Shown here in pieces: positions 17,496-25,611 of a stretch of 64,000 nt of DNA. The stretch's first letter is position 1. Each line of letters starts with the position of its first letter. The notes under the pieces were generated by a model, which saw only the letters and a list, made by a program, of their open reading frames with translations, was not told where the DNA came from and ran no database searches. This DNA is from Dehalococcoidia bacterium (lineage in GTDB: Bacteria > Chloroflexota > Dehalococcoidia > Bin125): assembly GCA_022825855.1 (NCBI GenBank), contig JAJDWB010000020.1:1-64000 (forward strand), written 5' to 3'. Both the position numbers and the translations under genes were made by a program.

Positions 17496-19364
17496 TTACC
17501 AGTCCAGACCTTGCTCTCCGAGGTTGAGCCGCCCGGCCGCGAGCGGCTCGCCGGGCACCGCGCGAAACGCGTCGAGCACGGCCAGTGCCTGATCGAGGCT
17601 GGCGTCTTCGAGCGGCAGGTCGTCCAGCGCGGCCTGGAGCTCTTGCAACGCCTGCTCGCGGCGCTCGGTCAGCGATTCCTCCTCGGCGAACGTGGGCGCA
17701 GTCGGCGGACCTCCGCCGGCTTGCCCGGGCAGTGCCGTCGGAGCGCCCTGTCCCTGCGCGTCGGTCGCTGCTTCGGAGCTCTCGGGCTCGGATTGCGCCT
17801 GTTCCGTCCGCTCCGGCGTCGCCGACTGGCCTGACTGGCCTGAAGTCTCGGGCTCGTCACCGGCGTCGTCCGAGTCCTCAGTGCCGTCCTGCTCCAGCGA
17901 TTCGAGGATGGAGTTGACCAGTTCGAGGTTGACCTTGGCGTCGAGCAGCGAGGACGACTCGCGGAGGGATTCGATGAAGGCGGCCCGGGCGCCGAGCAGA
18001 TCGTCATTGGCCCAGCGGTGATTGCCCGTGTGTAACCAGGCCAGCGCGCGGACGCCGGCATCCTCCGAGCGCAGCGCCGCGAGCGACTCCGTCTCCGCGC
18101 GGTCCAACTCGCCCAGGCGGTGCAGCGCGCGTCCCGCGTTGAGGTGCAGGCGCGGGTCGACGCCGGCATCCGTGCGGCGGGCGAGACGCTGCGCCTCGCG
18201 CCAGTCTTCGAGCGCCTCGCGGTACTCGCCCGCCACGTAGTGGATGACGCCCTCGCGATTGGCCTGCTCCACGCCCGGACCGGCACAGCCTCCCACCAGC
18301 GTGAGCGCCGCGACCAGCGCGCCCAGCGACACGAGGCCTCGGCGTCGTCCCAGCGTCCAGCCGAACACGCGAGCCGCTGCTGCTAGGACCAGCGCCAGCG
18401 CGGCCGCGCCGGCGAACCACTGGAACTGCTCGTCCAGGGACGCCTCTACGACGACCGCCTCGCGGATCAGGTCGAAGGCGGCCAGGTCCGCGTTCATGCT
18501 CGACATCGCGCCGGGTGAGGCCAGTTCGATGTAGCGGCCCCCACCGGCCTCGGCGAGGGCGCGCAAGCGCTCGGCGTCGAGCCTGGTCACGATCGGCTCG
18601 CCGCTGCGCGGATCGATCTTCAGGGCCCCCGACCGGGGCAGGGCGATGTTCGCTCCGCGCTCCGAACCGACGCCAACGGCGAACACCTGCAAGCCCAGGT
18701 CTCGCGCCGCCTGCGCCGCTTCGACCGCGTCGCTGCCTGTGCCCCGGTCATGTTCTTCTCCGTCCGTGACCAGCGCGATCGCGCCGTTGACGCGGGTGTC
18801 GTCGTCGGCTCCGCGCAGGATGGCGGCGGTCGCGAGTTCGATGGCGCGGCCCATGCCGCTGCCGGGCGGGACCAACGCCTCGCCGGGTTGCAGCGCCTCC
18901 AGCACTTCCAGCGCGGCCTCGTGATCGCGGGTCAGGGGAAAGCGCAGGAAGGCGTCGCCGGCGAAGATCACGAGCCCGATCCGGTCGCCGCGGCGGCCGT
19001 CGATCAGGCGGCGAATCTCCGCCTTGGCCGCGCTCAAGCGGTTGACCGGCTGGCCCTGTCCCTCGGCGACGTCCTCGGCGGACATGCTGAGGGAGACATC
19101 GAGGGCGACCACGAGCGAGACATCGGGCAGGCCGAGCGTCTGTTCGCCCGGATTCCACATCGGCCGCGCCGCCGCGACGCCGATCAGGACCAGCGCCAGC
19201 ACCAGCAGCAGGCGCGACAGCGCCGCACCGGCTCTGCTGCCCTCGACAGCGGCGCCGACCGCGGTTCGGTGCAGCCTGCGCGCTCGCCAGAGCCACCACC
19301 AGGCGACCGCGGCGGCGGGAATCAGGGCGAGCAAGGCCAGCATCGCAGGTGATCCCAGAGCCAT
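17496..19364 (-). CDS. BatB-BatC fusion: VWA domain membrane protein with C-terminal TPR region
   Basis: The ATG at 19364 is preferred because it overlaps the stop of the preceding gene by one base (TGATG). Two N-terminal helices (about 3-25 and 50-68) precede a von Willebrand A domain with an intact MIDAS motif DVSLS (89-93), TDGEE and the closing FAVGVGS. A third helix (about 318-335) follows. Then comes a hydrophobic segment ending in LVGGC (Cys about 360) that looks like a lipobox, TPR repeats (YREALEDW to SLRESSSLLDAKVNLELVN) and a Glu/Ser/Gln-rich tail. This is the domain content of BatB plus BatC in one chain. Last gene of the Bat-type operon, ending 9 bp from the convergent cluster 1. 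Confidence 0.9.
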   Translation of the reverse strand: MALGSPAMLALLALIPAAAVAWWWLWRARRLHRTAVGAAVEGSRAGAALSRLLLVLALVLIGVAAARPMWNPGEQTLGLPDVSLVVALDVSLSMSAEDVAEGQGQPVNRLSAAKAEIRRLIDGRRGDRIGLVIFAGDAFLRFPLTRDHEAALEVLEALQPGEALVPPGSGMGRAIELATAAILRGADDDTRVNGAIALVTDGEEHDRGTGSDAVEAAQAARDLGLQVFAVGVGSERGANIALPRSGALKIDPRSGEPIVTRLDAERLRALAEAGGGRYIELASPGAMSSMNADLAAFDLIREAVVVEASLDEQFQWFAGAAALALVLAAAARVFGWTLGRRRGLVSLGALVAALTLVGGCAGPGVEQANREGVIHYVAGEYREALEDWREAQRLARRTDAGVDPRLHLNAGRALHRLGELDRAETESLAALRSEDAGVRALAWLHTGNHRWANDDLLGARAAFIESLRESSSLLDAKVNLELVNSILESLEQDGTEDSDDAGDEPETSGQSGQSATPERTEQAQSEPESSEAATDAQGQGAPTALPGQAGGGPPTAPTFAEEESLTERREQALQELQAALDDLPLEDASLDQALAVLDAFRAVPGEPLAAGRLNLGEQGLDW

Positions 19365-20329
19365 CAGGGCAGCCTCCGCCAACGGGTCGAGCGCAGGGCC
19401 AGTTCGAGCACGATCAGTAGACCCGCCGCCAGCAGCAACCAGGGGCCCAGCTCGCTCGTTGTCAGAAAGAGCTCGTCGCCCACCCGTTCACGCTCGAGGT
19501 CGGAAATCGATTGGTATGCGTCGGCCAGCTCTCCGGGGTCGGTGGCGCGGAAGTAGACGCCGCCGGTCTCGTCGGCCATGTAGATCAGGGTCAGTTCGTT
19601 CAGGTCGACGCCGACCTGCCGCGCCTGCGAGGGCAGGCCGATCGTGTAGAGCCGGACGCCCACGGCACGGGCGACCGCCGCCGCCTGGTTGGGGGTGATG
19701 TCGGGCACGTTGTTCTCGCCGTCGGTCAGCACCACGACGATGCGCGAGGCGGCGTCGGACCCGCGCAGCAGATCGATCGCCTCCATCGTGGCGACGCCCA
19801 GCGCGGTGCCGTCGGGAATCAGGCCGCTGCGCACGGAGACGTCGATCATCGCGTCGATCGCGTCGAGGTCCAGCGTGAGCGGGCTCAATACCAGCGCGCG
19901 GCGCTGGAACATGACCAGACCGATGCGGTCGGAACCGCTCGCCTCGCGCTCGGCGACGAAGTCGCGAGCCACGCGGCGCGCGGCTTCCATCCGCGATTCG
20001 TCGCTGGAGATGCGCGTGATCGCCATCGACGACGAGGCGTCAATCACGAGCACGATGTCGATCCCCTCGGCCGGGCGGATCGCTTCGACGGTCGTCGCCT
20101 GGGGCCGCGCGACGGCGATCACGATCAGCACCAGTGCGAGCACGCGCAACAGGCCGAGGAAGGGCAGCGCCCGCAGCCGCCGGCTGCCCGGTCCGGCGGC
20201 GGGCGGCGCGCCGAAGAGCTGCGGCAGCAGATATCGGGGCTGCGGCAGCCGCGCCTCGCGGCGCAGCAGCCAGGCGTAGGGAATCAGCAGGAAGAGCAGC
20301 GCCAGCAGAGCGGGGTCGTCGAGTCTCAC
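19364..20329 (-). CDS. BatA-like VWA domain membrane protein
   Basis: From the GTG at 20329 (overlapping the upstream stop, GTGA) the protein has 321 aa. A hydrophobic N-terminus (7-22) and a second helix (about 56-75) lead into the sequence ARPQ, typical of BatA/BatB, and a VWA domain with an intact MIDAS DASSS (97-101), a SGSDRIGLVMF segment, LTDGENN and LYTIGLPS. A C-terminal membrane helix (LLLAAGLLIVLELAL) follows. The bulk of the domain should lie outside the cytoplasm. Frames upstream of the GTG lie inside the preceding gene in another register and are not coding. Confidence 0.9.
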   Translation of the reverse strand: MRLDDPALLALLFLLIPYAWLLRREARLPQPRYLLPQLFGAPPAAGPGSRRLRALPFLGLLRVLALVLIVIAVARPQATTVEAIRPAEGIDIVLVIDASSSMAITRISSDESRMEAARRVARDFVAEREASGSDRIGLVMFQRRALVLSPLTLDLDAIDAMIDVSVRSGLIPDGTALGVATMEAIDLLRGSDAASRIVVVLTDGENNVPDITPNQAAAVARAVGVRLYTIGLPSQARQVGVDLNELTLIYMADETGGVYFRATDPGELADAYQSISDLERERVGDELFLTTSELGPWLLLAAGLLIVLELALRSTRWRRLP

Positions 20330-21207
20330 GAGGACGGGCCGTCCTCCCAGATCGCTTCGGCGAGCTGCAGGTAGCCCTGCAGCCGCTCCGGCGTGGGGCG
20401 CTCTCCGCCGAACTGCACCCGGTCGCAGGCCTCCAGCAGCCGCGTCGCGCGGAGCGCCACGACGCCGGGCGCGCCGGCTGCCGAGAGCGCCGGACCGATC
20501 TCCGACGCGGTCAGCGCGGTCGCGGGCAGGGACCAGTCGCGGCCCAGGCGGGCGCGCACCGAGGTGGCGAGCCGCCGGCACTGCTCGGCCGCCTCCAGCG
20601 AGCCGTCCATCTCAAACGAGACCGCCGGGCCTGGTCCCGACACCGCCGCCGGCTCGGACGCCGGGACGGTGGATCTGCGCGTCCACTGACGCGCCACTCG
20701 CGCCGCGACGAAGCCGAGACCGATGCCGATGATGGCGACGATCCAGGGCGTGAAGCTGCGGCCCTCGGATTCGAGCAGATCGGGAGCGGTATTGGGTCTC
20801 GCTTGTGCGTCGCCGGTCAGCACCGAGACCACGGAGATCAGGACCGGATCGAGGGTAACCGCGTCGAGCCCGCCGTCGGCGCGGCGAATCGGTATGGACG
20901 GCAGGTCGACCTCGAACGAGCCGGTCGTGAAGGCGCGGGTGTGGAAGACGACGAGCGTCTGCGTTTCGTTGACCTCCGTGATCAGCGGCGCGGACGGCTC
21001 CATCGCGCCCATTTCGACCAGCGACGCGTCCATCGCGATCGCGTCGCCGGGGGCATGGGTGATCGTGACGCGCACGGCGACCGGATCACCGACCGTGAGG
21101 CCGACGAACGGATCGACCTCGACTTCCGCGGCGGGCTCCTGCGCGAGCACGGCGGAGAGGCCGAGCAGCAGCGCGGCAACGGCTGCGGCCATCTTGAACC
21201 GCGTCAT
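20326..21207 (-). CDS. BatD-like exported membrane protein of the Bat operon
   Basis: A 293-aa protein with a cleavable-looking signal peptide (FKMAAAVAALLLGLSAVLAQ), a beta-rich domain (VGLTVGDPVAVRVTITH, TGSFEVDLPSIPI), one membrane helix (about 155-172, FTPWIVAIIGIGLGFVAARV) and a helical cytoplasmic tail ending QLAEAIWEDGPSS. This matches the general plan of BatD/DUF4381-type proteins in Bat operons, although similarity is to layout rather than a sharp motif. It begins with an ATGA overlap with the DUF58 stop and ends in a GTGA overlap with the BatA-like gene, so the operon is tightly coupled. Confidence 0.75.
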   Translation of the reverse strand: MTRFKMAAAVAALLLGLSAVLAQEPAAEVEVDPFVGLTVGDPVAVRVTITHAPGDAIAMDASLVEMGAMEPSAPLITEVNETQTLVVFHTRAFTTGSFEVDLPSIPIRRADGGLDAVTLDPVLISVVSVLTGDAQARPNTAPDLLESEGRSFTPWIVAIIGIGLGFVAARVARQWTRRSTVPASEPAAVSGPGPAVSFEMDGSLEAAEQCRRLATSVRARLGRDWSLPATALTASEIGPALSAAGAPGVVALRATRLLEACDRVQFGGERPTPERLQGYLQLAEAIWEDGPSS

Positions 21208-22175
21208 TGCCGGCTCCGGCGTTGGCGGAACAGGCCGATCAGGATGGGCAGCCAGTCGTCGTCGGTGCCGATCAGGACCGCGTCGCAGCCGCAGTGACGC
21301 AGCCGCTGCAGCATCGCGTGCTGCTCGGCGCGCAGGGCGATTTCCTGGCGCTGGGCGGTCTCCAGGTCGGCCAGCACCGTGTCGCCGCGCTCGGAACCGC
21401 CCCAGAGGACGAGTCCTTCCGCGTTGGCCGAGGCCAGGGCGACTTCGCGGCGATCGCGCAGGCAGACGGCGACGACATCGTGGCGTCTCGCGAGCCGCGC
21501 CAACGCCGGCTCCCAGAGGTGATCGGGGTGAGTGGCGACGAAGTCGGAGATCACGATGACGACGCCGCGCTTGCGCATCACGCGGCCGGCGTAGCGCAGG
21601 GCGCGGGCGAGTTCGGTACGGCCGCCGGTGGGCAGCCTGAGCAGGTCGCGGAGAATGCGCAGCACGTGGCTCGATCCCTTGTCCGGGGGCACGGAGAGCA
21701 CGACGTCGGTCCCGAACGCGGCGGCGCCGACCAGGTCGTTGGCGGACGCCGCCGCCAGTCCCAATGCGCCTGCGATCTCGACCGCGCGGTCGCGCACCGA
21801 CGCGCCCGAGGCGGCGTAGGCCATCGAGCCCGAGACGTCGACCAGCAGCAGGATGGTCTGCTCGCGTTCCTCGACGTAGCGGCGGACGACCGGCGTGCGC
21901 AGTCGGGCGGTGGCCTTCCAGTCGATGGCGCGGACATCGTCGCCCGGGTTGTAGGGTTGCAGCTCGGCGAATTCGAGGCCGCGGCCGCGAAACGCGGTGC
22001 GGTACTCGCCGGCTAGCGCGTCGCGCAGCGCTCGGCGGGCGCGGATTTCGATCTGCCGGACCTGTGTGCGCACATCGTCCAGCGTGGGCGGCTCGGCGGC
22101 AGGCGGGGGCGCGGGCGGCGCGATCCACTCGCGGACGCGGCTGAGGCGAGAGCTGGGGCGCGGCGCTGAGGGCAT
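21204..22175 (-). CDS. DUF58 protein of the Bat operon (cluster 2)
   Basis: The 323-aa protein contains the DUF58 signature FRGRGLEFAELQPYNPGDDVRAIDWKATAR, cut here into its recognisable pieces FRGRGLEFAEL, YNPGDDVRAIDW and VVRRYVEEREQT, followed by a VWA-like domain LLLVDVSGSMAY with an intact DxSGS site and VVIVISDF. There is no transmembrane segment, unlike the cluster 1 DUF58 protein. The ATG at 22175 is the first start after the divergent frame; the stop of the MoxR gene lies 23 bp upstream. It is the shorter, soluble DUF58 type usual in Bat operons. Confidence 0.93.
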   Translation of the reverse strand: MPSAPRPSSRLSRVREWIAPPAPPPAAEPPTLDDVRTQVRQIEIRARRALRDALAGEYRTAFRGRGLEFAELQPYNPGDDVRAIDWKATARLRTPVVRRYVEEREQTILLLVDVSGSMAYAASGASVRDRAVEIAGALGLAAASANDLVGAAAFGTDVVLSVPPDKGSSHVLRILRDLLRLPTGGRTELARALRYAGRVMRKRGVVIVISDFVATHPDHLWEPALARLARRHDVVAVCLRDRREVALASANAEGLVLWGGSERGDTVLADLETAQRQEIALRAEQHAMLQRLRHCGCDAVLIGTDDDWLPILIGLFRQRRSRQ

Positions 22176-22198
22176 GGCCAGACCAGTCCAACCCCGGA

Positions 22199-23269
22199 TC
22201 AGGGCACCGGCAGCGCCGTGAGCAGTTGCGCGATCACGTCGTCGGCCGAGACCTCGTCGGCCTCCGCCTCGTAACTCATGACGATCCTGTGGCGGAGCGC
22301 GTCCAGGGCGATGGCCTTGACGTCGTCGGGCGTGGCGTAGTCGCGGCTGGAGAGCCAGGCCAGCGCCCGCGCGCCCATCGCCAGCGCAGTGGTCGCGCGG
22401 GGCGAGGCGCCGAACTCGACGTAGGCGGAGAGCTCCTCGACCATTCGGCCGGGCGCGCGGGTTGAGCGCACGAGCTGCACGATGTAGTCGCGCAGGCGGG
22501 GCTCGACGCGCACCTCGGCGACGGCCGCGCGGGCCTGGAGGACGTCGTCCAGTTGCATCACCGGCGCGACCGCCGCGGCGTCGCCGGCGAGGGTGCGGTC
22601 GAGGACCTCGCGCTCGTCCAGTTCGCCGGGATAGCTGACCCGGACGTTGAGCATGAAGCGGTCGAGCTGGGCCTCGGGCAAGGGGTAGGTGCCCTCCTGC
22701 TCGATCGGATTCTGCGTGGCGAGGACGAGGAAGGGGGCGGGCAGGGGGAAGGTCTGGCCGCCGATCGAAACGTGGCGCTCCTGCATCGCCTCGAGCAGGG
22801 CCGACTGGACCTTGGCCGGAGCGCGGTTGATCTCGTCGGCCAGCAGGACGTTGGTGAAGATCGGCCCCTGGCGGACTTCGAAGCGCGATTCGGCGGCGTT
22901 GTAAATCTCGGAGCCGGTCAGGTCGGCTGGCAGCAGGTCGGGCGTGAACTGCAGGCGGGTGTAGGAGGCATGCAGGCAGCGTGCCAGGGTCGAGACGGTG
23001 AGCGACTTGGCCAGCCCGGGCACGCCTTCGACCAGGCAATGTCCGTCGCAGAGCAGCGCGACGAGCAATCGTGTGACGAGGCCGTCCTGGCCGACGATCA
23101 CGCGGCCGATCTCGGCGCGCAGCGCGGCCAGCGGCGAGTCCTGCGGCAGGTCCAGCGCGGGCAGCGGCTCGGGATCGGCCAGGGCGACGGCCGGCGCCGG
23201 AGACGGCGCGACCGGCGGCGCGGGGCGCTCCGCCTCGGTTGAACCGTCGCCTCGGGCCCATTGCGACAC
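22199..23269 (-). CDS. MoxR-family AAA+ ATPase of the Bat operon (cluster 2)
   Basis: This has Walker [36 protein letters not shown], Walker [24 protein letters not shown], and [22 protein letters not shown]. The Walker A has GLAKS, the common MoxR variant. A Pro/Ala-rich N-terminal tail of about 45 residues precedes the AAA+ domain. Two GTG starts are possible: 23269 (chosen, with AAAGGCGGGGG just upstream) and 23320. First gene of the Bat-type operon MoxR-DUF58-BatD-BatA-BatBC. The paralogue at 12185 shares the overall motifs but lacks this tail. Confidence 0.93.
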   Translation of the reverse strand: MSQWARGDGSTEAERPAPPVAPSPAPAVALADPEPLPALDLPQDSPLAALRAEIGRVIVGQDGLVTRLLVALLCDGHCLVEGVPGLAKSLTVSTLARCLHASYTRLQFTPDLLPADLTGSEIYNAAESRFEVRQGPIFTNVLLADEINRAPAKVQSALLEAMQERHVSIGGQTFPLPAPFLVLATQNPIEQEGTYPLPEAQLDRFMLNVRVSYPGELDEREVLDRTLAGDAAAVAPVMQLDDVLQARAAVAEVRVEPRLRDYIVQLVRSTRAPGRMVEELSAYVEFGASPRATTALAMGARALAWLSSRDYATPDDVKAIALDALRHRIVMSYEAEADEVSADDVIAQLLTALPVP

Positions 23270-23341
23270 GTCGCCCCCGCCTTTCTGCTGCGTCTGCGTC
23301 CCGTGGTTCAGTCTATCCACGAACGCCTACCATTCACGGAC

Positions 23342-23364
23342 AGCGCGGCGGCGAGCGCCGCGCT
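23342..23364 (+). promoter_or_regulatory. hairpin in the leader of the first LLM gene
   Basis: AGCGCGGCG (23342-23350) and CGCCGCGCT (23356-23364) form a perfect 9-bp stem around a 5-nt loop, ending 21 bp before the ATG at 23386 and just upstream of its GGAGGGAGG ribosome site. It may shape the mRNA leader or simply be a GC-rich inverted repeat; no T-run follows. Confidence 0.4.
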
Positions 23365-23385
23365 CGACAGCGGAGGGAGGACGGC

Positions 23386-24360
23386 ATGCGCTTCGGCGTG
23401 ACCGTGGGCAACATGAACGGGTTCAATGACGAGTCGGGACCGAACGCCTGCATCGATGTCGCGCAGGCGGCCGAGGACCTGGGCTTCGATTCGGTCTGGA
23501 CGAACGATCACATCGTGGTGCCGACGCAGATCGAGTCGCGCTATCCCTACAACGACCTGGGCGAATTTCCGGCGCCGTCGACGATCCAGTGCTTCGATCC
23601 GCTGGTCGTGATGTGCGCGCTGGCCGAGGCGACGCAGTCGGTCGAGATCGGCTGTTCGGTGCTGGTCATTCCCTATCGGCATCCGGCGGTGGTGGCCAAG
23701 ATGCTGGCCGCGGCGGACCAGATCTCGGGCGGGCGGATCGTGCTGGGCGCGGGGGTGGGCTGGATGCGCGAGGAGTTCGAGGCGCTGGGACTGCCCGACG
23801 TGCACTACCGGCGGCGGGGTGCGGTGACGAACGAATACCTGCGGGCGATGCGCGAGATGTGGACCAATCCCGGGCCCTGTTCGTTCCACGGCGACTTCGT
23901 CGAGTTTCACAACGTGGGCGCCTATCCCAAGCCGGCGGCGCGGGAGGACGGCGGCACGATTCCGATCGTGATCGGCGGCAACGGGATCAATGCCTGGCGG
24001 CGTGCGTCGCGCTACGGCGACGGCTACCACGCCGCGTTCCAGACGGTGGACGCGATGGCCGACGAGGTCGAGGGCGTCCGCCGCGCCTGCGAGCGGGACC
24101 GGCGCGACCCAGACGAGCTGGAGATCCAGTTGCTGCAGAACCTGCGGCCGTCGGAAACGGCGCTGGACGAGGACGATCGGCCGCTGCTGCACGGGTCGCC
24201 GGATCAGATCGCGTCGGACCTGCTGGCCTTCGGCCGGGTCGGGGTGGAACACCTGATCGCGACGCCGATGATGGTCAGTCCGACGGGAGACACGACGGTC
24301 GAGCGGGTGCTGAACAGCATGCAGTTCGTGGCGGACGAGATCCTGCCGGCGTTTGCGTAG
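23386..24360 (+). CDS. LLM-class F420-dependent oxidoreductase (first copy)
   Basis: The 324-aa TIM-barrel protein follows the luciferase-like monooxygenase pattern of F420-type enzymes: MRFGVTVGN at the start, GFDSVWTNDHIVVP, EIGCSVLVIPYRHP, QISGGRIVLGAGVGWMREEFEALG, IPIVIGGNG and a C-terminal GSPDQIASDLLAFG. These enzymes transfer hydride between coenzyme F420H2 (sometimes FMNH2) and an organic substrate, which is not predictable here. The ATG at 23386 has GGAGGGAGG upstream. A paralogue starts at 24495, separated by a double REP-like hairpin. Codons are strongly G-ending, unlike the chaperone and RNA polymerase genes. Confidence 0.92.
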   Translation: MRFGVTVGNMNGFNDESGPNACIDVAQAAEDLGFDSVWTNDHIVVPTQIESRYPYNDLGEFPAPSTIQCFDPLVVMCALAEATQSVEIGCSVLVIPYRHPAVVAKMLAAADQISGGRIVLGAGVGWMREEFEALGLPDVHYRRRGAVTNEYLRAMREMWTNPGPCSFHGDFVEFHNVGAYPKPAAREDGGTIPIVIGGNGINAWRRASRYGDGYHAAFQTVDAMADEVEGVRRACERDRRDPDELEIQLLQNLRPSETALDEDDRPLLHGSPDQIASDLLAFGRVGVEHLIATPMMVSPTGDTTVERVLNSMQFVADEILPAFA

Positions 24361-24380
24361 AACAGGACAGCAATCACCTC

Positions 24381-24472
24381 CGTCATACCCGCGCTTGCCG
24401 CGGGTATCTCGACGCACACACGATCACCGTCTCGGTTGCATCGAGATTGCCGAGGCAAGCTCGGCAATGACG
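24381..24472. repeat. REP/BIME-like pair of inverted hairpins
   Basis: Two hairpins lie between the LLM genes. The first has stem ATACCCGCG / CGCGGGTAT (24385-24393, 24399-24407) with loop CTTGC. The second has stem ATTGCCGAG / CTCGGCAAT (24446-24454, 24460-24468) with loop GCAAG. The second, reverse-complemented, aligns with the first: both read CGTCAT, a 7-bp stem arm, CTTGC, the other arm, ATCTCGA, differing only in base-paired stem positions. This is the structure of paired REP elements (BIME): same borders and loop, compensated stem changes. An imperfect relative with a GCAAG loop lies at 25500-25523. No transposase is encoded in the window. Confidence 0.7.
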
Positions 24473-24494
24473 AGAAACAGCAAGGAGCGGCGAC

Positions 24495-25472
24495 ATGAAG
24501 TTTGGAATCCCGATTGGCAACTTCGGCACGGCGGGCAAGTACGGGGGGATCAACGATGTGGTCGACGTGGCCGAGCGGGCCGAGCTGCTGGGCTACGACT
24601 CGGTCTGGGTACACGACCACATCTTCATGCCGGCGCGGATTGCGTCGCGCTATCCGTACAACGACTCAGGCGTGGCGGGCTTCGCTTACCACCAGGACAT
24701 CATGGATCCGCTGGCAGTGATGTCGGCGGTGGCGATCCGCACGTCGGAGGTGCAGATTGGCACCTCGGTGCTGATCATTCCCTACCGCGACCCGCTGTAC
24801 CAGGCGCAGGCGATCGCGACGATCGACCAGCTCTCGGAGGGTCGGGTGCTGCTGGGCATCGGAGTGGGCTGGATGGAGGAGGAGTTCGCGGCGCTGGGGC
24901 TGGAGGGCGAGCCGTTCACGCGGCGGGGCGCGATGACGGACGAGTGGATGTCGATCGCGATCAGCGCCTGGACGCACGGGGTGCAGCGGGAGCCGATCTC
25001 GCACGAGGGACATTTCCGCGATTTCGACAACCTGGGCGGGCTGTCAGGCTGCTTCCAGCAGCCGCACGTGCCGATCTGGGTGGGCGGCAAAGGCCGGATC
25101 GCGGCGCGGCGGGTGGCGCGGTACGGCAGCGGCTACCACACGATCACCTCGACGCCCGATCAGATCCGCGAGGAGCTGGCGATCGTCGAGGAGGAGATGG
25201 AGCAGGCCGGGCGGGAGATGTCGGAGCTGGAGATCTCGATGCTGGGTCCGATGGTGCTGCTGGACGGCGACACGGAATCGGTGCGGGGCTTCCCGGCCGT
25301 GGTCGGGGGCTCGCGGGACGAGATCGTGGACACGCTGGGGCAGTACGAGGAGGCGGGGCTGGATCACGCGCTGACGATCCCGGCCTACCGGACGCCAAAC
25401 TGGGACGTGCCGCCCGACCAGCAGATGCAGGCAATGGCCGAGCTGGCGGAGATGATCGAGGAGCTCCGCTAG
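24495..25472 (+). CDS. LLM-class F420-dependent oxidoreductase (second copy)
   Basis: A 325-aa paralogue of the preceding LLM protein, with MKFGIPIGNFG, GYDSVWVHDHIFMP, SRYPYND (shared with copy 1), QIGTSVLIIPYRDP, QLSEGRVLLGIGVGWMEEEFAALG and VPIWVGGKG. The two probably arose by duplication but have diverged substantially outside the cofactor-binding segments, suggesting different substrates. AGGAG precedes the ATG. A terminator-like hairpin begins 4 bp after the stop. G-ending codons dominate. Confidence 0.92.
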   Translation: MKFGIPIGNFGTAGKYGGINDVVDVAERAELLGYDSVWVHDHIFMPARIASRYPYNDSGVAGFAYHQDIMDPLAVMSAVAIRTSEVQIGTSVLIIPYRDPLYQAQAIATIDQLSEGRVLLGIGVGWMEEEFAALGLEGEPFTRRGAMTDEWMSIAISAWTHGVQREPISHEGHFRDFDNLGGLSGCFQQPHVPIWVGGKGRIAARRVARYGSGYHTITSTPDQIREELAIVEEEMEQAGREMSELEISMLGPMVLLDGDTESVRGFPAVVGGSRDEIVDTLGQYEEAGLDHALTIPAYRTPNWDVPPDQQMQAMAELAEMIEELR

Positions 25473-25475
25473 CGC

Positions 25476-25499
25476 GAGAGAGCACGGGCAGGCTCTCTC
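25476..25499 (+). terminator. terminator-like hairpin after the second LLM gene
   Basis: GAGAGAGC (25476-25483) and GCTCTCTC (25492-25499) form a perfect 8-bp stem with an 8-nt loop directly after the stop codon. A second imperfect hairpin (CCGGCGGAG, loop GCAAG, CTCCCTCCGG; about 25500-25523) follows and resembles the REP-like units at 24381. No T-run is present, so intrinsic termination is uncertain. Confidence 0.5.
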
Positions 25500-25611
25500 C
25501 CGGCGGAGGCAAGCTCCCTCCGGTCCCCCTCCGCAAACCACGACACAACACCGAACACCCATTCATGTATAGTGCACAGAACATCTGTCTGACCAAGAAG
25601 GAGCCAACCCC

